Source: Nocardioides sp. TF02-7
GTDB taxonomy: Bacteria > Actinomycetota > Actinomycetes > Propionibacteriales > Nocardioidaceae
Assembly (NCBI RefSeq): GCF_022437945.1
Contig: NZ_CP092535.1
Span: 4,514,001-4,578,000, forward strand
Direction: 5' to 3'
Length of the DNA: 64,000 nt
Position numbers and translations under genes: made by a program. Numbering within the stretch: position 1 is the first letter of the stretch; each line of letters starts with the position of its first letter. Below the pieces are notes generated by a model. The model saw only the letters and a list, made by a program, of their open reading frames with translations. It searched no databases and was not told where the DNA came from. Of the stretch, positions 38,108 through 48,900 are shown in pieces.

Positions 38108-38554
38108 CTACGCCACGAAGATGCAGAACGGGTGTCCCGCGGGGTCGGTGAACACGTAGAGCGGCTCCTCCTCGTCGTCGGTGCGGTCGAGCCGCAGCGC
38201 CGCGCCCAGCGACTCCGCCCGCTCCCGCTGCCGCTCGAGCGACGCCCGATCGGGCACGGTCAGGTCGAGGTGCATCTGCATCGGCACGTCCGGGTCGGGC
38301 CAGGTCGTGGGCTCCAGCCGCTCGACCCGCTGGAACGCCAGGCGCCGGGTGCCGTCGTCCTCGACCAGCACCAGCCAGTCGGGGTCATCGGCCCCCGACC
38401 CGCCGGACGCCCCCGGCTCGTCGCCCGGGCGGTACCGCAGCCCGAGCAGCTCGCGGTAGAACTCCGCGAGCCCGCGGCAGTCGGCGGTGTCGATCACGGT
38501 GTGCAGCAGGCGGGGGCGGTCGGCGTGGACGGAGTGGTCGGGGCGGTCGGCCAT
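38108..38554 (-). CDS. VOC/glyoxalase-like domain protein
   Basis: 148 residues, intact. RLLHTVIDTADCRGLAEFYR, ELLGLRYRPGD, MQMHLDLTVPDRASLERQRE and YVFTDPAGHPFCIFVA. The first His (LLHTVID), middle His (MHLDL) and terminal region fit the actinobacterial VOC group with a divalent metal site; the last ligand, usually Glu, is Cys (PFCIF) here. Function unknown. Confidence 0.83.
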   Translation of the reverse strand: MADRPDHSVHADRPRLLHTVIDTADCRGLAEFYRELLGLRYRPGDEPGASGGSGADDPDWLVLVEDDGTRRLAFQRVERLEPTTWPDPDVPMQMHLDLTVPDRASLERQRERAESLGAALRLDRTDDEEEPLYVFTDPAGHPFCIFVA

Positions 38555-38601
38555 GGGTTCCAGCCTGAGGCCCTGTCGGTGCCGTGCGCAACACTGGTCG
38601 G

Positions 38602-41600
38602 GTGCCTCCAGCCCGCGACGACGCCTCCCCTGCCGAGGCGCTGAGCCGGTTCAGCGAGCCCACCCGGGCGTGGTTCCGGGCGGCGTTCGCCGAGCCGACG
38701 CCGGCGCAGGCCGGGGCGTGGGCGTCCATCTCCGGCGGTCGGCACACCTTGGTGGTGGCGCCCACCGGCTCCGGCAAGACGTTGAGCGCGTTCCTCGCCT
38801 CGATCGACCGGTTGCTCACCACGCCGGTCCCCGACGACCGCACGAAGCGCACCCGGGTCCTCTACGTGTCGCCGCTCAAGGCGCTGGCCGTCGACGTCGA
38901 GCGCAACCTGCGGGCGCCGCTTGCCGGGATCCGGCAGACCGCGGAGCGCCTCGGCCCGGGCGCCGCGCTTCCGGAGGTGCGGGTCGGCATCCGCTCCGGC
39001 GACACCCCCGGCCAACGAGCGGCGCACGCTCACCACCCGGCCGCCCGACATCCTCATCACCACGCCCGAGTCGCTGTTCCTCATGCTCACGAGCCGGGCG
39101 CGGGAGTCGCTGCAGGGCGTGCAGACCGTGATCGTCGACGAGGTGCACGCCGTCGCCGGCACCAAGCGCGGCGCCCACCTGGCGCTCACCCTCGAGCGCC
39201 TCGACGCCCTGCTGCCCGAGCCGGCGCAACGGATCGGGCTCTCGGCGACCGTGCGTCCGACCGAGGAGGTCGCCCGCTTCCTCGGCGGCCGCGCCCCGGT
39301 CGAGATCGTGGCGCCTCCGGCGCACAAGAGCTGGGACCTGCGGGTCGTCGTCCCGGTCGAGGACATGACCGAGCCGGGGGCGGGCGACCCCGCGTTCGAC
39401 GCCCAGCCCGAGGTGGAGGCCTACGACGACCTCGGCGAGTCCGTCGCCCGCCGGCGCGGCAGCATCTGGCCCCACGTCGAGCAGCGGGTGGCGGAGCTGA
39501 TCCGCGAGCACACCTCGACCATCGTCTTCGCCAACTCCCCGCCGCACCGCGGAGCGGCTGACGGCCCGGCTCAACGAGATCGCGACCGGCACCGCCGCCG
39601 ACGGGGTCGAGCCGCCGGCGGAGGTGATGGCCCAGTCCGGGGCGTCGGCCGGGGCCTCGGCGCTCCTCGCCAAGGCCCACCACGGCTCGGTGTCCAAGGA
39701 GCAGCGCGCGCAGATCGAGGACGACCTCAAGGCCGGGCGGCTCCCGGCCGTGGTGGCGACGAGCAGCCTCGAGCTCGGCATCGACATGGGCGCGGTCGAC
39801 CAGGTGCTCCAGATCGCCTCCCCTCCGAGTGTGGCGAGCGCGCTGCAGCGGGTGGGCCGCGCGGGCCACCAGGTCGGCGAGACCTCCAAGGGCGTCTTCT
39901 TCCCCCAGCACCGGGGCGACCTCGCCCCGGCAGCGGTGTCGGTCGCCCGGATGCGCACCGGCGGCATCGAGGCGCTGCGGGTGCCGGCCAACCCGCTCGA
40001 CGTGCTCGCCCAGCAGGTGGTGGCCGCGACCGCGCTCGACGAGTGGGACGTCGACGAGCTGTTCGACGTCGTGCGCCGGTGCGCGTCGTACGCCCAGCTG
40101 CCCCGCTCCGCCTTCGACGCCGTGCTCGACCTGCTGGCCGGCCGCTACCCCAGCGACGAGTTCGCCGAGCTCCGGCCGCGGATCACCTGGGACCGGGTGA
40201 CCGGCCGGGTCGCGGGCCGGCCCGGTGCCCAGCGGCTCGCGGTGACCAGCGGCGGCACGATCCCCGACCGGGGGCTCTACGGCGTGTTCCTCGTCGGCGG
40301 CGAGGGTCCCGGCCGGCGGGTCGGCGAGCTCGACGAGGAGATGGTCTACGAGAGCCGGGTCGGCGACGTGTTCGCCCTCGGCGCGACCAGCTGGCGGATC
40401 GAGGACATCACCCACGACCGGGTCCTGGTCTCTCCGGCGCCCGGCGTGCCCGGGCGGTTGCCCTTCTGGAAGGGCGACACGCTCGGCCGCCCCGCCGAGC
40501 TGGGCGAGGCGATCGGCGCGTTCACCCGCGAGCTCGCCGCGCTCCCCGAGCAGGAGGCGCGCGACCGGGCCCGGAGCGAGGGCCTCGACGAGTACGCCGC
40601 GGCCAACCTGGTCGGCTACCTCCGCGAGCAGGTCGACGCGACCCGGGCGCTCCCGAGCGACACGACGCTGCTGGTGGAGCGGTTCCGCGACGAGCTGGGC
40701 GACTGGCGGTTGGTGCTGCACTCGCCCTACGGCACCGCCGTCCACGCGCCGTGGGCGTTGGCGATCAACGCCCGCCTGCGTGAGCGCTACGGCGTCGACG
40801 GGCAGGCGATGGCCTCCGACGACGGCATCGTGATCCGGATCCCCGACACCGACGCCGAGCCTCCGACCGCCGACGTCGTGGTGTTCGAGCCCGACGAGGT
40901 CGAGGAGATCGTCACCCGCGAGGTCGGCGGGTCCGCCCTGTTCGCCAGCCGGTTCCGCGAGTGCGCGGCGCGGGCGCTGCTGCTCCCGAGGCGCGACCCG
41001 GGCCGCCGGTCCCCGCTGTGGCAGCAGCGGCAGCGGGCGGCGCAGCTGCTCGAGGTCGCGGCCCGCTACCCGTCGTTCCCGATCGTGCTCGAGACGGTGC
41101 GCGAGGTGCTCAACGACGTCTACGACCTGCCGGGCCTCACCCGGCTGCTCCAGCGCACCGACCGGCGCGAGGTCACCGTGACCGAGGTCGAGACCCCGGC
41201 GCCGTCGCCGTACGCCCGCACGCTGCTGTTCGGCTATGTCGCGCAGTTCGTCTACGAGGGCGACTCCCCCATCGCGGAGCGACGCGCAGCGGCCCTGACG
41301 CTCGACCAGGGCCTGCTCGCCTGAGCTGCTCGGCCGCGCCGAGCTCCGCGAGCTGCTCGACCCCGACGTGCTCGCCGAGGTCGAGGCCGAGCTCCAGCGG
41401 CTCGCACCCGACCGTCGCGCCCGCGACGCCGAGGGCGTCGTCGACCTGCTCCGGCTGCTCGGGCCGTCGACCTTCGACGAGCTGGTCGCGCGCACACTGC
41501 CGGACTCCCCCGTGGCCGACTGGCTGGCCGACCTGGTCGCCTCCCGCCGCGCGGTCGAGGTGCGGATGCCCTACGGCCCGGCGTGGGCGGTGGTCGAGGA

Positions 41601-43187
41601 CGTGGCCCGGCTCCGCGACGGGCTCGGGGTGCCGGTGCCGCCCGGCACGCCGGCGGTGTTCACCGAGCCGGTCGACGACCCGCTCGCCGACCTGGTCGCC
41701 CGCTACGCCCGCACCCACGGCCCGTTCACCGTCTCCGAGGTGGCGACCCGCCTCGGGCTCGGCGCGGCCGTCGTCCGCCACACGCTGCAGCGGCTGGAGG
41801 CCCAGGGGCGGGTGCTCACCGGCGAGTTCCGCCCCACCGGGAGCGCCGGCGTCCCCGGCGCCGACGAGTGGTGCGACGCGGAGGTGCTCCGGCGGCTGCG
41901 GCGCCGTTCACTCGCCAAGCTCCGCCACGAGATCGAGCCGGTCGAGCCGGTCGCCCTCGCCCGCTTCTCCGCTGCCTGGCAGGCGGTCTCGCCGGCGGCC
42001 AAGGGGCTGCGCGGCATCGACGGGGTGCTGCGCGCCGTCGAGCAGCTGGCCGGCGCCCCGGTGCCGGCCTCCGCCCTCGAGCCGCTGGTGCTGGCGTCGC
42101 GGGTCCGCGACTACGAGCCCGCCTACCTCGACGAGCTCACCGCCACCGGCGAGGTGCTCTGGGCCGGCCACGGCACACTGCCGGGAAGCGACGGGTGGGT
42201 CTCCCTCCACCTCGCCGACCAGGCGTCGCTCACCCTCCCGGAGCCGCAGGGCGAGGTCGACGACGAGCTGCAGCGTCAGGTGCTGACCGCGCTCGCGCCG
42301 GGCGGCGCCTGGTTCTTCCGCCAGCTCAGCAACGCGGTCGGCTCCCCTCGACGACGCGCGGCTCAGTGCGGCGTTGTGGAGCCTCGTCTGGTCGGGCCGG
42401 GTCAGCAACGACACCCTCACCCCGCTGCGCACGCTGACCAGCACCGGCCGGGCCGCCCACCGCGGGCGGCGCGCCGCAGCCCGGCCGGGCCGGGTCGCCC
42501 GCTCCGGCCCACCCGAGACCGCCGGGCGGTGGGCCCTGCTGCCGGCGATCGACGCCGACCCCACGCGCCGCGCCCACGCCACCGCCGAGCGGCTGCTCGA
42601 CCGGCACGGGGTCGTCACCCGCGGCGCGGTCGTCAGCGAGCGGGTCCCCGGGGGCTTCGCCGCGGTCTACCGGGTCCTCTCCGCGTTCGAGGAGTCCGGG
42701 CGGTGCCGCCGCGGCTACTTCGTCGAGGGCCTCGGAGCCGCCCAGTTCGGCACCGCCGGCGCGGTCGACCGGTTGCGCACCTTCGGCCGCACCTCCGACC
42801 ACGACAAGCCCGTGGCGGTCGCCCTCGCCGCCACCGACCCGGCCAACCCCTACGGCGCCGCGCTCCCCTGGCCGACCGCCGTCGACGACGGCGGCCACCG
42901 CCCGGGCCGCAAGGCCGGCGCGCTGGTCGTCCTCGTCGACGGTGCCCCTGGTGCTCTACGTCGAGCGTGGCGGCCGCACCCTGCTCACCTGGAGCGACGA
43001 CGTCGAGCAGCTGCGACCCGCTGCCGAGGCCCTCTCGACCGCCGTCCGGCGCGGCACCCTCGGCCGGCTTACGGTGGAGCGCGCCGACGGGGCGCCGCTG
43101 CTCGGAGCGGGCCCGAGCGCGCTCCGCGACGCGCTCGACGCCGCCGGTTTCGTCGCCACCCCCCGCGGGCTGCGGATCCGGGGCTAG
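38602..43187 (+). CDS. lhr: Lhr-type superfamily II DNA helicase (five frame breaks)
   Basis: About 1526 residues, the full length of the actinobacterial long Lhr. Motif I APTGSGKT at residues 53-60, motif II VDEVHAV, motif III IGLSATV, motif VI-like SALQRVGRAGHQ, followed by the long Lhr C-terminal region (NDVYDLPGLTRLLQRTDRRE; TFDELVARTLPDSPVADWLA). An ATP-dependent 3'-5' helicase unwinding RNA:DNA hybrids, linked to repair. One-base insertions near 39008, 39544, 41321, 42346 and 42943. The span minus five is exactly 1527 codons. Start GTG 38602. Followed after 2 bp by nei. Confidence 0.92.
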
Positions 43188-43189
43188 CG

Positions 43190-43990
43190 GTGCCCGAGGG
43201 AGACGCGGTCAAGCTCACCGCCCGACGGCTCGACCGGGCGCTGAAGGGCCGGCGGCTGACGGCCACCGACTTCCGCTGGCCCTCGCTCGCGACCGTCGAC
43301 CTCGCCGGGGCCACCGTCCTCGGCACCGGCACCCACGGGAAGCACCTGCTCACCCGGTTCGACCACGACGGCCGCAGGTTGACGCTCCACACCCACCTCA
43401 AGATGGAGGGCCGCTGGCGGGTGCACGCGGCGGGCGCCCGCTGGTCGCTGCCGGCCCGCGACGCACGGGTCGTGCTGCGCACCGAGTCGACCGAGGCGGT
43501 CGGGTTCTCCCTCGCGATCGTCGAGCTGCTGCCGACCGCCGACGAGGGCTCCGTCGTCGGTCACCTCGGCCCCGACCTGCTCGCCGACGGCTGGGACGAG
43601 GAGGAGGCGCTGCGCCGGTTGCTCGCCGACCCCGCCCGCCCGCTCGGCGAGGCGCTGCTCGACCAGACGGTCGTCGCCGGGATCGGGACCATCTACCTCT
43701 CCGAGGCCTGCTTCGCCCACGGCGTCCACCCGCTCACCCCGGTCGGCGAGGTGCGCGACCCGTCGCGGCTGCTGCGCCGGGCGGGCCAGATGCTGCGGAT
43801 CGGGGTCGCCAACGGCCGCCCGGTGATGACCGGCGACCGCCGCGAGCCGTTGTGGGTCTACCGGCGCCACCGGTTGCCGTGCCGCCGCTGTGCGACGGTC
43901 GTGCAGGCGGGCCCGGTGGGCGACCGGGCGCGGGAGCGGACGACGTACTGGTGCCCCTCCTGCCAGCCGCCGCCTGAGAAGTCGCTGTGA
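43190..43990 (+). CDS. nei: Fpg/Nei family DNA glycosylase (endonuclease VIII-like)
   Basis: 266 residues from GTG 43190, intact. Cleaves oxidised bases and nicks the strand. Catalytic PEGD at residues 2-5 (Pro2, Glu3), conserved GTGTHGKHLLTRF, the helix-two-turn-helix region LLDQTVVAGIGTIYLSEACF, and the zinc finger LPCRRCATVV ... TTYWCPSCQPP. PEGD rather than PELPE marks Nei rather than Fpg/MutM. It follows lhr, as in other actinobacteria, which suggests they act together in repair. Confidence 0.92.
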   Translation: MPEGDAVKLTARRLDRALKGRRLTATDFRWPSLATVDLAGATVLGTGTHGKHLLTRFDHDGRRLTLHTHLKMEGRWRVHAAGARWSLPARDARVVLRTESTEAVGFSLAIVELLPTADEGSVVGHLGPDLLADGWDEEEALRRLLADPARPLGEALLDQTVVAGIGTIYLSEACFAHGVHPLTPVGEVRDPSRLLRRAGQMLRIGVANGRPVMTGDRREPLWVYRRHRLPCRRCATVVQAGPVGDRARERTTYWCPSCQPPPEKSL

Positions 43991-44040
43991 GGCGCCCGGC
44001 GGCGGGAACACCGCGCCGGGCCGCCGGCGTTTTTCCGGAC

Positions 44041-44921
44041 ATGAACCGTCACCGCCATCACAACGGACTGAAGACCGCCGGCCTGTTCGCCGCCATCTTC
44101 GGCCTGCTGCTGGCCGTCGGCGGCATGATCGCGGCGGCCACCAGCAACTCCCTCTTCATCTGGGTCTTCGCACTGATCGGCCTGGCGACCACCGCCTACG
44201 GCTACTGGAACTCCGACAAGCTCGCGATCCGGGCGATGCGCGCCTACCCGGTCTCCGAGGCGCAGGCGCCCGCGCTGCACCGGATCGTGCGTGAGCTGTC
44301 GCAGCGCGCCGGCCAGCCGATGCCGCGGATCTACGTCTCGCCGACCCAGGCGCCCAACGCGTTCGCGACCGGCCGCGACCCGGAGCACGCCGCGGTCGCC
44401 GTCACCGAGGGCATCCTCGGCCTGCTCGACGAGCGCGAGCTGCGCGGTGTGCTCGGCCACGAGCTGATGCACGTCTACAACCGCGACGTCCTCACCTCGT
44501 CGGTCGCCGCCGCGATCGCAGGGGTGATCAGCTCGATCGGCCAGTTCCTCGCGTTCAGCTCGCTCTTCGGCGGCGACGAGGAGCGGCCCAACCCCTGGCG
44601 ATGCTCGCCACGGCGCTGCTGGCCCCGTTCGGAGCGATGGTCATCCAGCTCGCGATCAGCAGGACCCGGGAGTACGACGCCGACGAGGACGGCGCCCGGC
44701 TCACCGGCGACCCGCTCGCCCTCGCCTCGGCGCTGCACAAGCTGGAGCTCGGCACCCGCCGGGCGCCGCTGCCGCCGACCCCGCAGCTGCAGAACGCGAG
44801 CCACCTGATGATCGCCAACCCGTTCCGCGCACAGGACGTGTCGCGCCTGTTCTCCACCCACCCGCCGATGGCCGACCGGATCGCCCGGCTCGAGGCGATG
44901 GCGGGCCGCAGCCGGCACTGA
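44041..44921 (+). CDS. htpX: HtpX-like membrane zinc metalloprotease (one frame break)
   Basis: About 293 residues. M48 protease of membrane quality control. Two N-terminal membrane helices, zinc motif HELMH at 140-144 in GVLGHELMHVYNRDV, two further helices and the third ligand Glu in SRTREYDADEDGARLTG. The C-terminal SRLFSTHPPMADRIARLE is standard. One C is missing near 44595 (CCCC for CCCCC), one of few losses in the window. ATG 44041. Confidence 0.92.
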
Positions 44922-44930
44922 CCGCCGGGC

Positions 44931-44947
44931 GCGGCCGCCGGGGCCGC
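44931..44947. terminator. Hairpin between convergent htpX and clgR
   Basis: GCGGCC (44931-44936), loop GCCGG, GGCCGC (44942-44947) in the 32-bp gap between two converging stops. No U-run. Likely shared terminator. Confidence 0.5.
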
Positions 44948-44953
44948 TTCTGC

Positions 44954-45259
44954 TCAGGCGGCCGAGGCCACGACCTCGTCGCGCTGCGGCCGCGGGGCGA
45001 TGGGCGTGGGCTGCGGCACGGCGCCCTCCTCGACGGCGACGGCGTCGGCGACGTCACGCAGCACCCGGGAGAGCGGCACGTCGAGGGCGTCGCACAGGGA
45101 CGCGAGCAGCTCGGAGGAGGCCTCCTTCTGCCCGCGCTCGATCTCGGAGATGTAGCCGAGGCTGACCCGGGCGGTGCCCGACACCTCACGCAGCGTGAGA
45201 CCGAGCTCCGAGCGGCGCTCGCGGAGCACGTCGCCGAGCAGCCGGCGGAACAGCGCCAT
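44954..45259 (-). CDS. clgR: ClgR-type XRE-family regulator
   Basis: 101 residues. LLGDVLRERRSELGLTLREV, SGTARVSLGYISEIERGQKE and ASSELLASLCDALDVPLSRV are the diagnostic ClgR sequence. ClgR activates clp protease and other stress genes in actinobacteria and is itself Clp-degraded; the Ala-Ala C-terminus (VVASAA) fits a Clp degron. ATG 45259 has AAGGGAG upstream. The cinA frame reads into it without a stop, which I attribute to a base error. Confidence 0.92.
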   Translation of the reverse strand: MALFRRLLGDVLRERRSELGLTLREVSGTARVSLGYISEIERGQKEASSELLASLCDALDVPLSRVLRDVADAVAVEEGAVPQPTPIAPRPQRDEVVASAA

Positions 45260-45318
45260 CTCGTTCTCCCTTCTCGTCGTGCGGAGGCGGGCCGTGGACC
45301 CGTTCGTGTGTCCCAACG

Positions 45319-45859
45319 CTACCCGAGGGTCGGATCTTCCGCTCCCCGCCCGGCCGGTGCGGCGTCGGACTCCTCCCATCATGACCGCCAGCGCCGACAG
45401 CGCCGCGTCGATGGTGCGCTCCTGGATCCGGTCCCGGTCGCCGTCGAGCTCGAGCGGCACGACCTTGGTCCCGTTCGGCGCCGCCACGGCGACGTAGACC
45501 GTCCCCACCGGCTTGCCCTCCTGGGTGTCGGGACCGGCGACCCCGGTGGTCGAGATGCCGTACGTCGTGCCGAGCAGGTCCCGGACGCCGTTCGCCATCG
45601 ACTCCGCGCACTCGCCGGAGACGACCCCGTGCTCGTCGACGATCTCCTGCGGCACCTCCAGGACGCGCACCTTCGCCTCCGTCGCGTAGGTGACGACGCC
45701 GCCGACGAACGCTCCCGACGACCCCGGGACGTCGGTGAGGCGGGCGGCCAGCCGCCCGCCGGTGAGCGACTCGGCCGTCGCGACGGTGTGGTCGGCGTCG
45801 ACGAGGCGGTGGAGGAGCGGCTCCCACTGCTGGGGCTCCTCGGTGGTGTCGCGGCTCAT
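45319..45859 (-). CDS. cinA: CinA C-terminal domain protein (nicotinamide-nucleotide amidase, PncC type; frame break near 3' end)
   Basis: About 179 residues. VATAESLTGGRLAARLTDVP, GSSGAFVGGVVTYATEAKVR, YGISTTGVAGPDTQEGKPVG and TVYVAVAAPNGTKV are the full CinA_C/PncC fold, which deamidates NMN to NaMN. As written the frame continues without stop into clgR. Removing one G in GGGG near 45347 gives the ending GRAGAEDPTLG and a TAG at 45319, with correct length. ATG 45859. Downstream of a strong terminator and upstream of clgR, as in other actinobacteria. Confidence 0.85.
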
Positions 45860-45875
45860 CCCACGATCGTAGAGG

Positions 45876-45923
45876 CACGGAGGTCCCCCGGACCCGGCCG
45901 TGGCCGGGCGGGGGACCTCCGTG
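45876..45923 (-). terminator. Strong hairpin terminator of the secreted nuclease gene
   Basis: Perfect 14-bp stem CACGGAGGTCCCCC (45876-45889) / GGGGGACCTCCGTG (45910-45923) enclosing another perfect 7-bp stem CCCGGCC (45893-45899) / GGCCGGG (45902-45908). It follows the stop of the nuclease gene (45959) and precedes cinA on the same strand. Confidence 0.85.
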
Positions 45924-45958
45924 TCGCTCAGGTGGTGCTGGTCAGCGGGCCGCCCCGC

Positions 45959-48900
45959 TCACCGCCGCACCCGGATCGTCCGCTTCACCGTCGCGCCCTC
46001 GAGCGCGCCGGTGCCGGAGTAGCGGATGGTCAGGACCTTCTTGCCCGTGGTGCCGAACGCCGGGAGGCGGAGCCTGACCCTGCCGTTCACGACCGACTTG
46101 GTGACCTTCTTGACGCCCGTGGCGTTGACGGTCACCTTGCCGCCTGCCTTGATGCCGTCGGGGTTGGTCACCGTGACGGTCACCCAGGCCCGGGTCTTCT
46201 TGACCTTGACCTTCTTGGGCGTCACCTTCGCGGTCATCTTCACGGTGCCCTTGGCGACCTTGCGGGTCGCGGCGGACGTCGCCACCCCGTCGCCGTAGCC
46301 GTCGGCGGAGGCGGTGACCCGGAGGCTGATCCGCTTGCCGACGTGGCCGGCGCCCAGCTTCAGCCTCGTCCCGGTGGCGCCCGCGATCGGCGTACCGTCG
46401 GCCAGCCACTGGAAGGCCACGTCCTCGGCCTCCGGCGTCCACTCACCGGGGGTGCCGGTCAGCGTCTTGCCGACCTGCGCCTTGCCCCGGATCGTGGGTC
46501 GGACCGTGTTGTCGACGACCTGGTCGCCGGCCACCGTGATCGGGACCCGCACCTCGGTGCCGGTCTCGGCGCCCACGAGCAGCAGCTCCACCTCTCCGGT
46601 GGGGGTGTCCTCCGGGAGGGTGACGCTCACCTCGGCCGTGCCGTAGCGGTCGTACTTGTCGGTGCCGATGGTGTTGTCGACCGGCGCGGTGCCGAGCACC
46701 TCACCGTCGAGCTGCACCTCGATCGTGTCGTCCTGGACGTCGTAGACCGGGTCGGTCGGGTTGATCCGCCCGGACATGGCCAGCGACGCCACGTCGAGCT
46801 CCACCACGTCGCCGGCGGCGTACGTCGCCGGCGCGCCGGCGGGGAACTCCACCTCGACGCCTCGCTGGGAGTAGTCGACCTCGAGCGCCTCACCCTCGGC
46901 AGGGTTCGCGAACTCCTCCAGGTAGTCGACCATCGCCGCCAGGTCGATCTTGCCGGTGTCACGCGTCCCGGCGCCGTTGGCGAGCTCGTGGAAGTTGTCG
47001 CCACCGGTGGAGAGGAACGAGTTCACGGTCACCGAGTACGTCGTGCCCGGGTCGATCGGCACCCCGTCGAGCCACATCCCCGTGACCTCGCCCTCGAACG
47101 TCTCCGTGCCGCCCACGGTCACCGGCGTCTCCACGTAGGTGTACTCGAAGCCGTCGGAGATGCCGAGCTTCAGGAACGGCCGCGAGGGAACGGTGCCGCT
47201 GGCCGTGCGCTGCCACTGCTGCTCCAGCACCGTCTCGATCTGCGCACCGGTCAGGCCCATGTTGACCAGCGTGTTGGCGAACGGCTGGACGTTGGCCGCC
47301 TCCCGATAGGTGAGGCTGCGCACGTCGCCGGCCTCGACACCGTCCATGTCCGCCCGGAGCCCGCCGGGGTTCATGAAGGCGATCTGCGCCGACCCGGCCT
47401 CCTGCGTCTCGGTCGCCCACCGCTGCACCTCGGCCACCAGGTTGCCGAGGGTCGACTCACCGCCGCGGTTCTCGTCGGCGAGCGGCGGGGCCGGCGGCGC
47501 AGCGGCGACCGGGATCTTGGCCCGGCCGAACCGGTCCTCGATGTCGCCGAGGGGCTGCGCCCCGATGATGTCCGCCTCGGCCTTCGCGTCGGCCACGATC
47601 TGCTCCACCACCGGGTCGGACGGGAAGCCGCGACCGGCGAGCGGGATCAGGTCGGTGTCGATGTCGACGACCTCGTTGGTCGCGGGGTCGACGTTGAACA
47701 CCAGCTGGTTGAGGGCGGTGCCGTACTGGCCCGCGGAGACCACCGGCCGACCGTCGATCTCGCAGTTGTAGGCGAGGTGCGTGTGACCGGAGATGATCGC
47801 GTCGACGTCGTCCCCGACGCCGGTCACGATGCTGCCGAACGCCGACTCCGGGTCGTCGTCCATCGCGGCGCAGTTGGTGTTCGGCGCTCCCTCGTGCACC
47901 AGCATCACCACGATGTCCGCGCCGTCGGCCCGCAGCTCGGCGGCGTACTGGTTCGTCGACCCGACGATGTCCTCGACGGTGATGTCGGCGACGCCGCCGG
48001 GGCTCACCAGCGACTTGAGCTCCTCGGTCGTCGCACCCACGAAGCCGACCTGCACGCCGTCACGCTCGGTCATCCAGGTCGCCGGCACCGCCGGGTCGCC
48101 GGTCGACGTGATCGTCAGGTTCGCGGAGATGTACTCCCCACTCGGCGCCGCCCTCGGGGTTGTCCTCCGGGTCGTACGGCGCCATCACGCGCTCGACCAG
48201 GTCTTCGTACCCCTGGTCGAGCTCGTGGTTGCCGACCGCCGACACGTCGAGCCCGGCCGCGTTGAGCGCGTCGATCGTGGGCTTGTCGTTGAGGATGAAG
48301 GACTCGAACGTCGAGGCGCCGATGAGGTCGCCCGCTGCAGCGAACACCGTGTTGGGGTTCTGCTCCTCGAGGTCCTCCACTGCGCCGGACAGCACCGCTG
48401 CGCCGGCCTCCGAACCGTTGGCCAGGATCCGACCGTGGAAGTCGTTGATGCCGAGGACCTGGATCTGCTTGGGCAGGTCGACCGCCGGCGCCGGGTCGAA
48501 GCCCACGATGGCCGGGTTGTGGTCGGACGCCGCGAACGGGAGGTTCGGCTGCCAGAAGTCGGTGACGTTGTAGTTGTACCGGCTGTACTGGAAGGCGATG
48601 GCCTCGTCGGCGTTGATCTCCCACACGTCGGCACCCTGGACGGTGTCGAGCGCCGCCTCGTTGGCGAGGACGTGGTCGAGGGAGCCGGAGAGCCCGCTGA
48701 AGCTGTAGCTCTCGTCGTCCTCGTCGTCGGACTCCACGATCGTGTAGCCGGCCTCCTCCAGGACGGTGATCGGGTCCTCCTGCGAGTAGGCGTTGAAGTC
48801 ACCGGTGAGGAACACCTTGTCGGTGCCCCGCGCGGCCGCGAACCGGTCGGCGAACGCGACCAGCGCCTCCGCCTGGCGGACCCGGTCGCCGTTGTAGGCA

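Noticed and set aside
41318..41324. Programmed frameshift or readthrough at the TGA in lhr
   Set aside because: The break is one of five in this gene and of about 40 in the window. No slippery heptamer or downstream pseudoknot was evident.
38602..43187. Several separate helicase genes instead of one lhr
   Set aside because: Fragments join in order with one-base corrections and give the exact length of one full Lhr.
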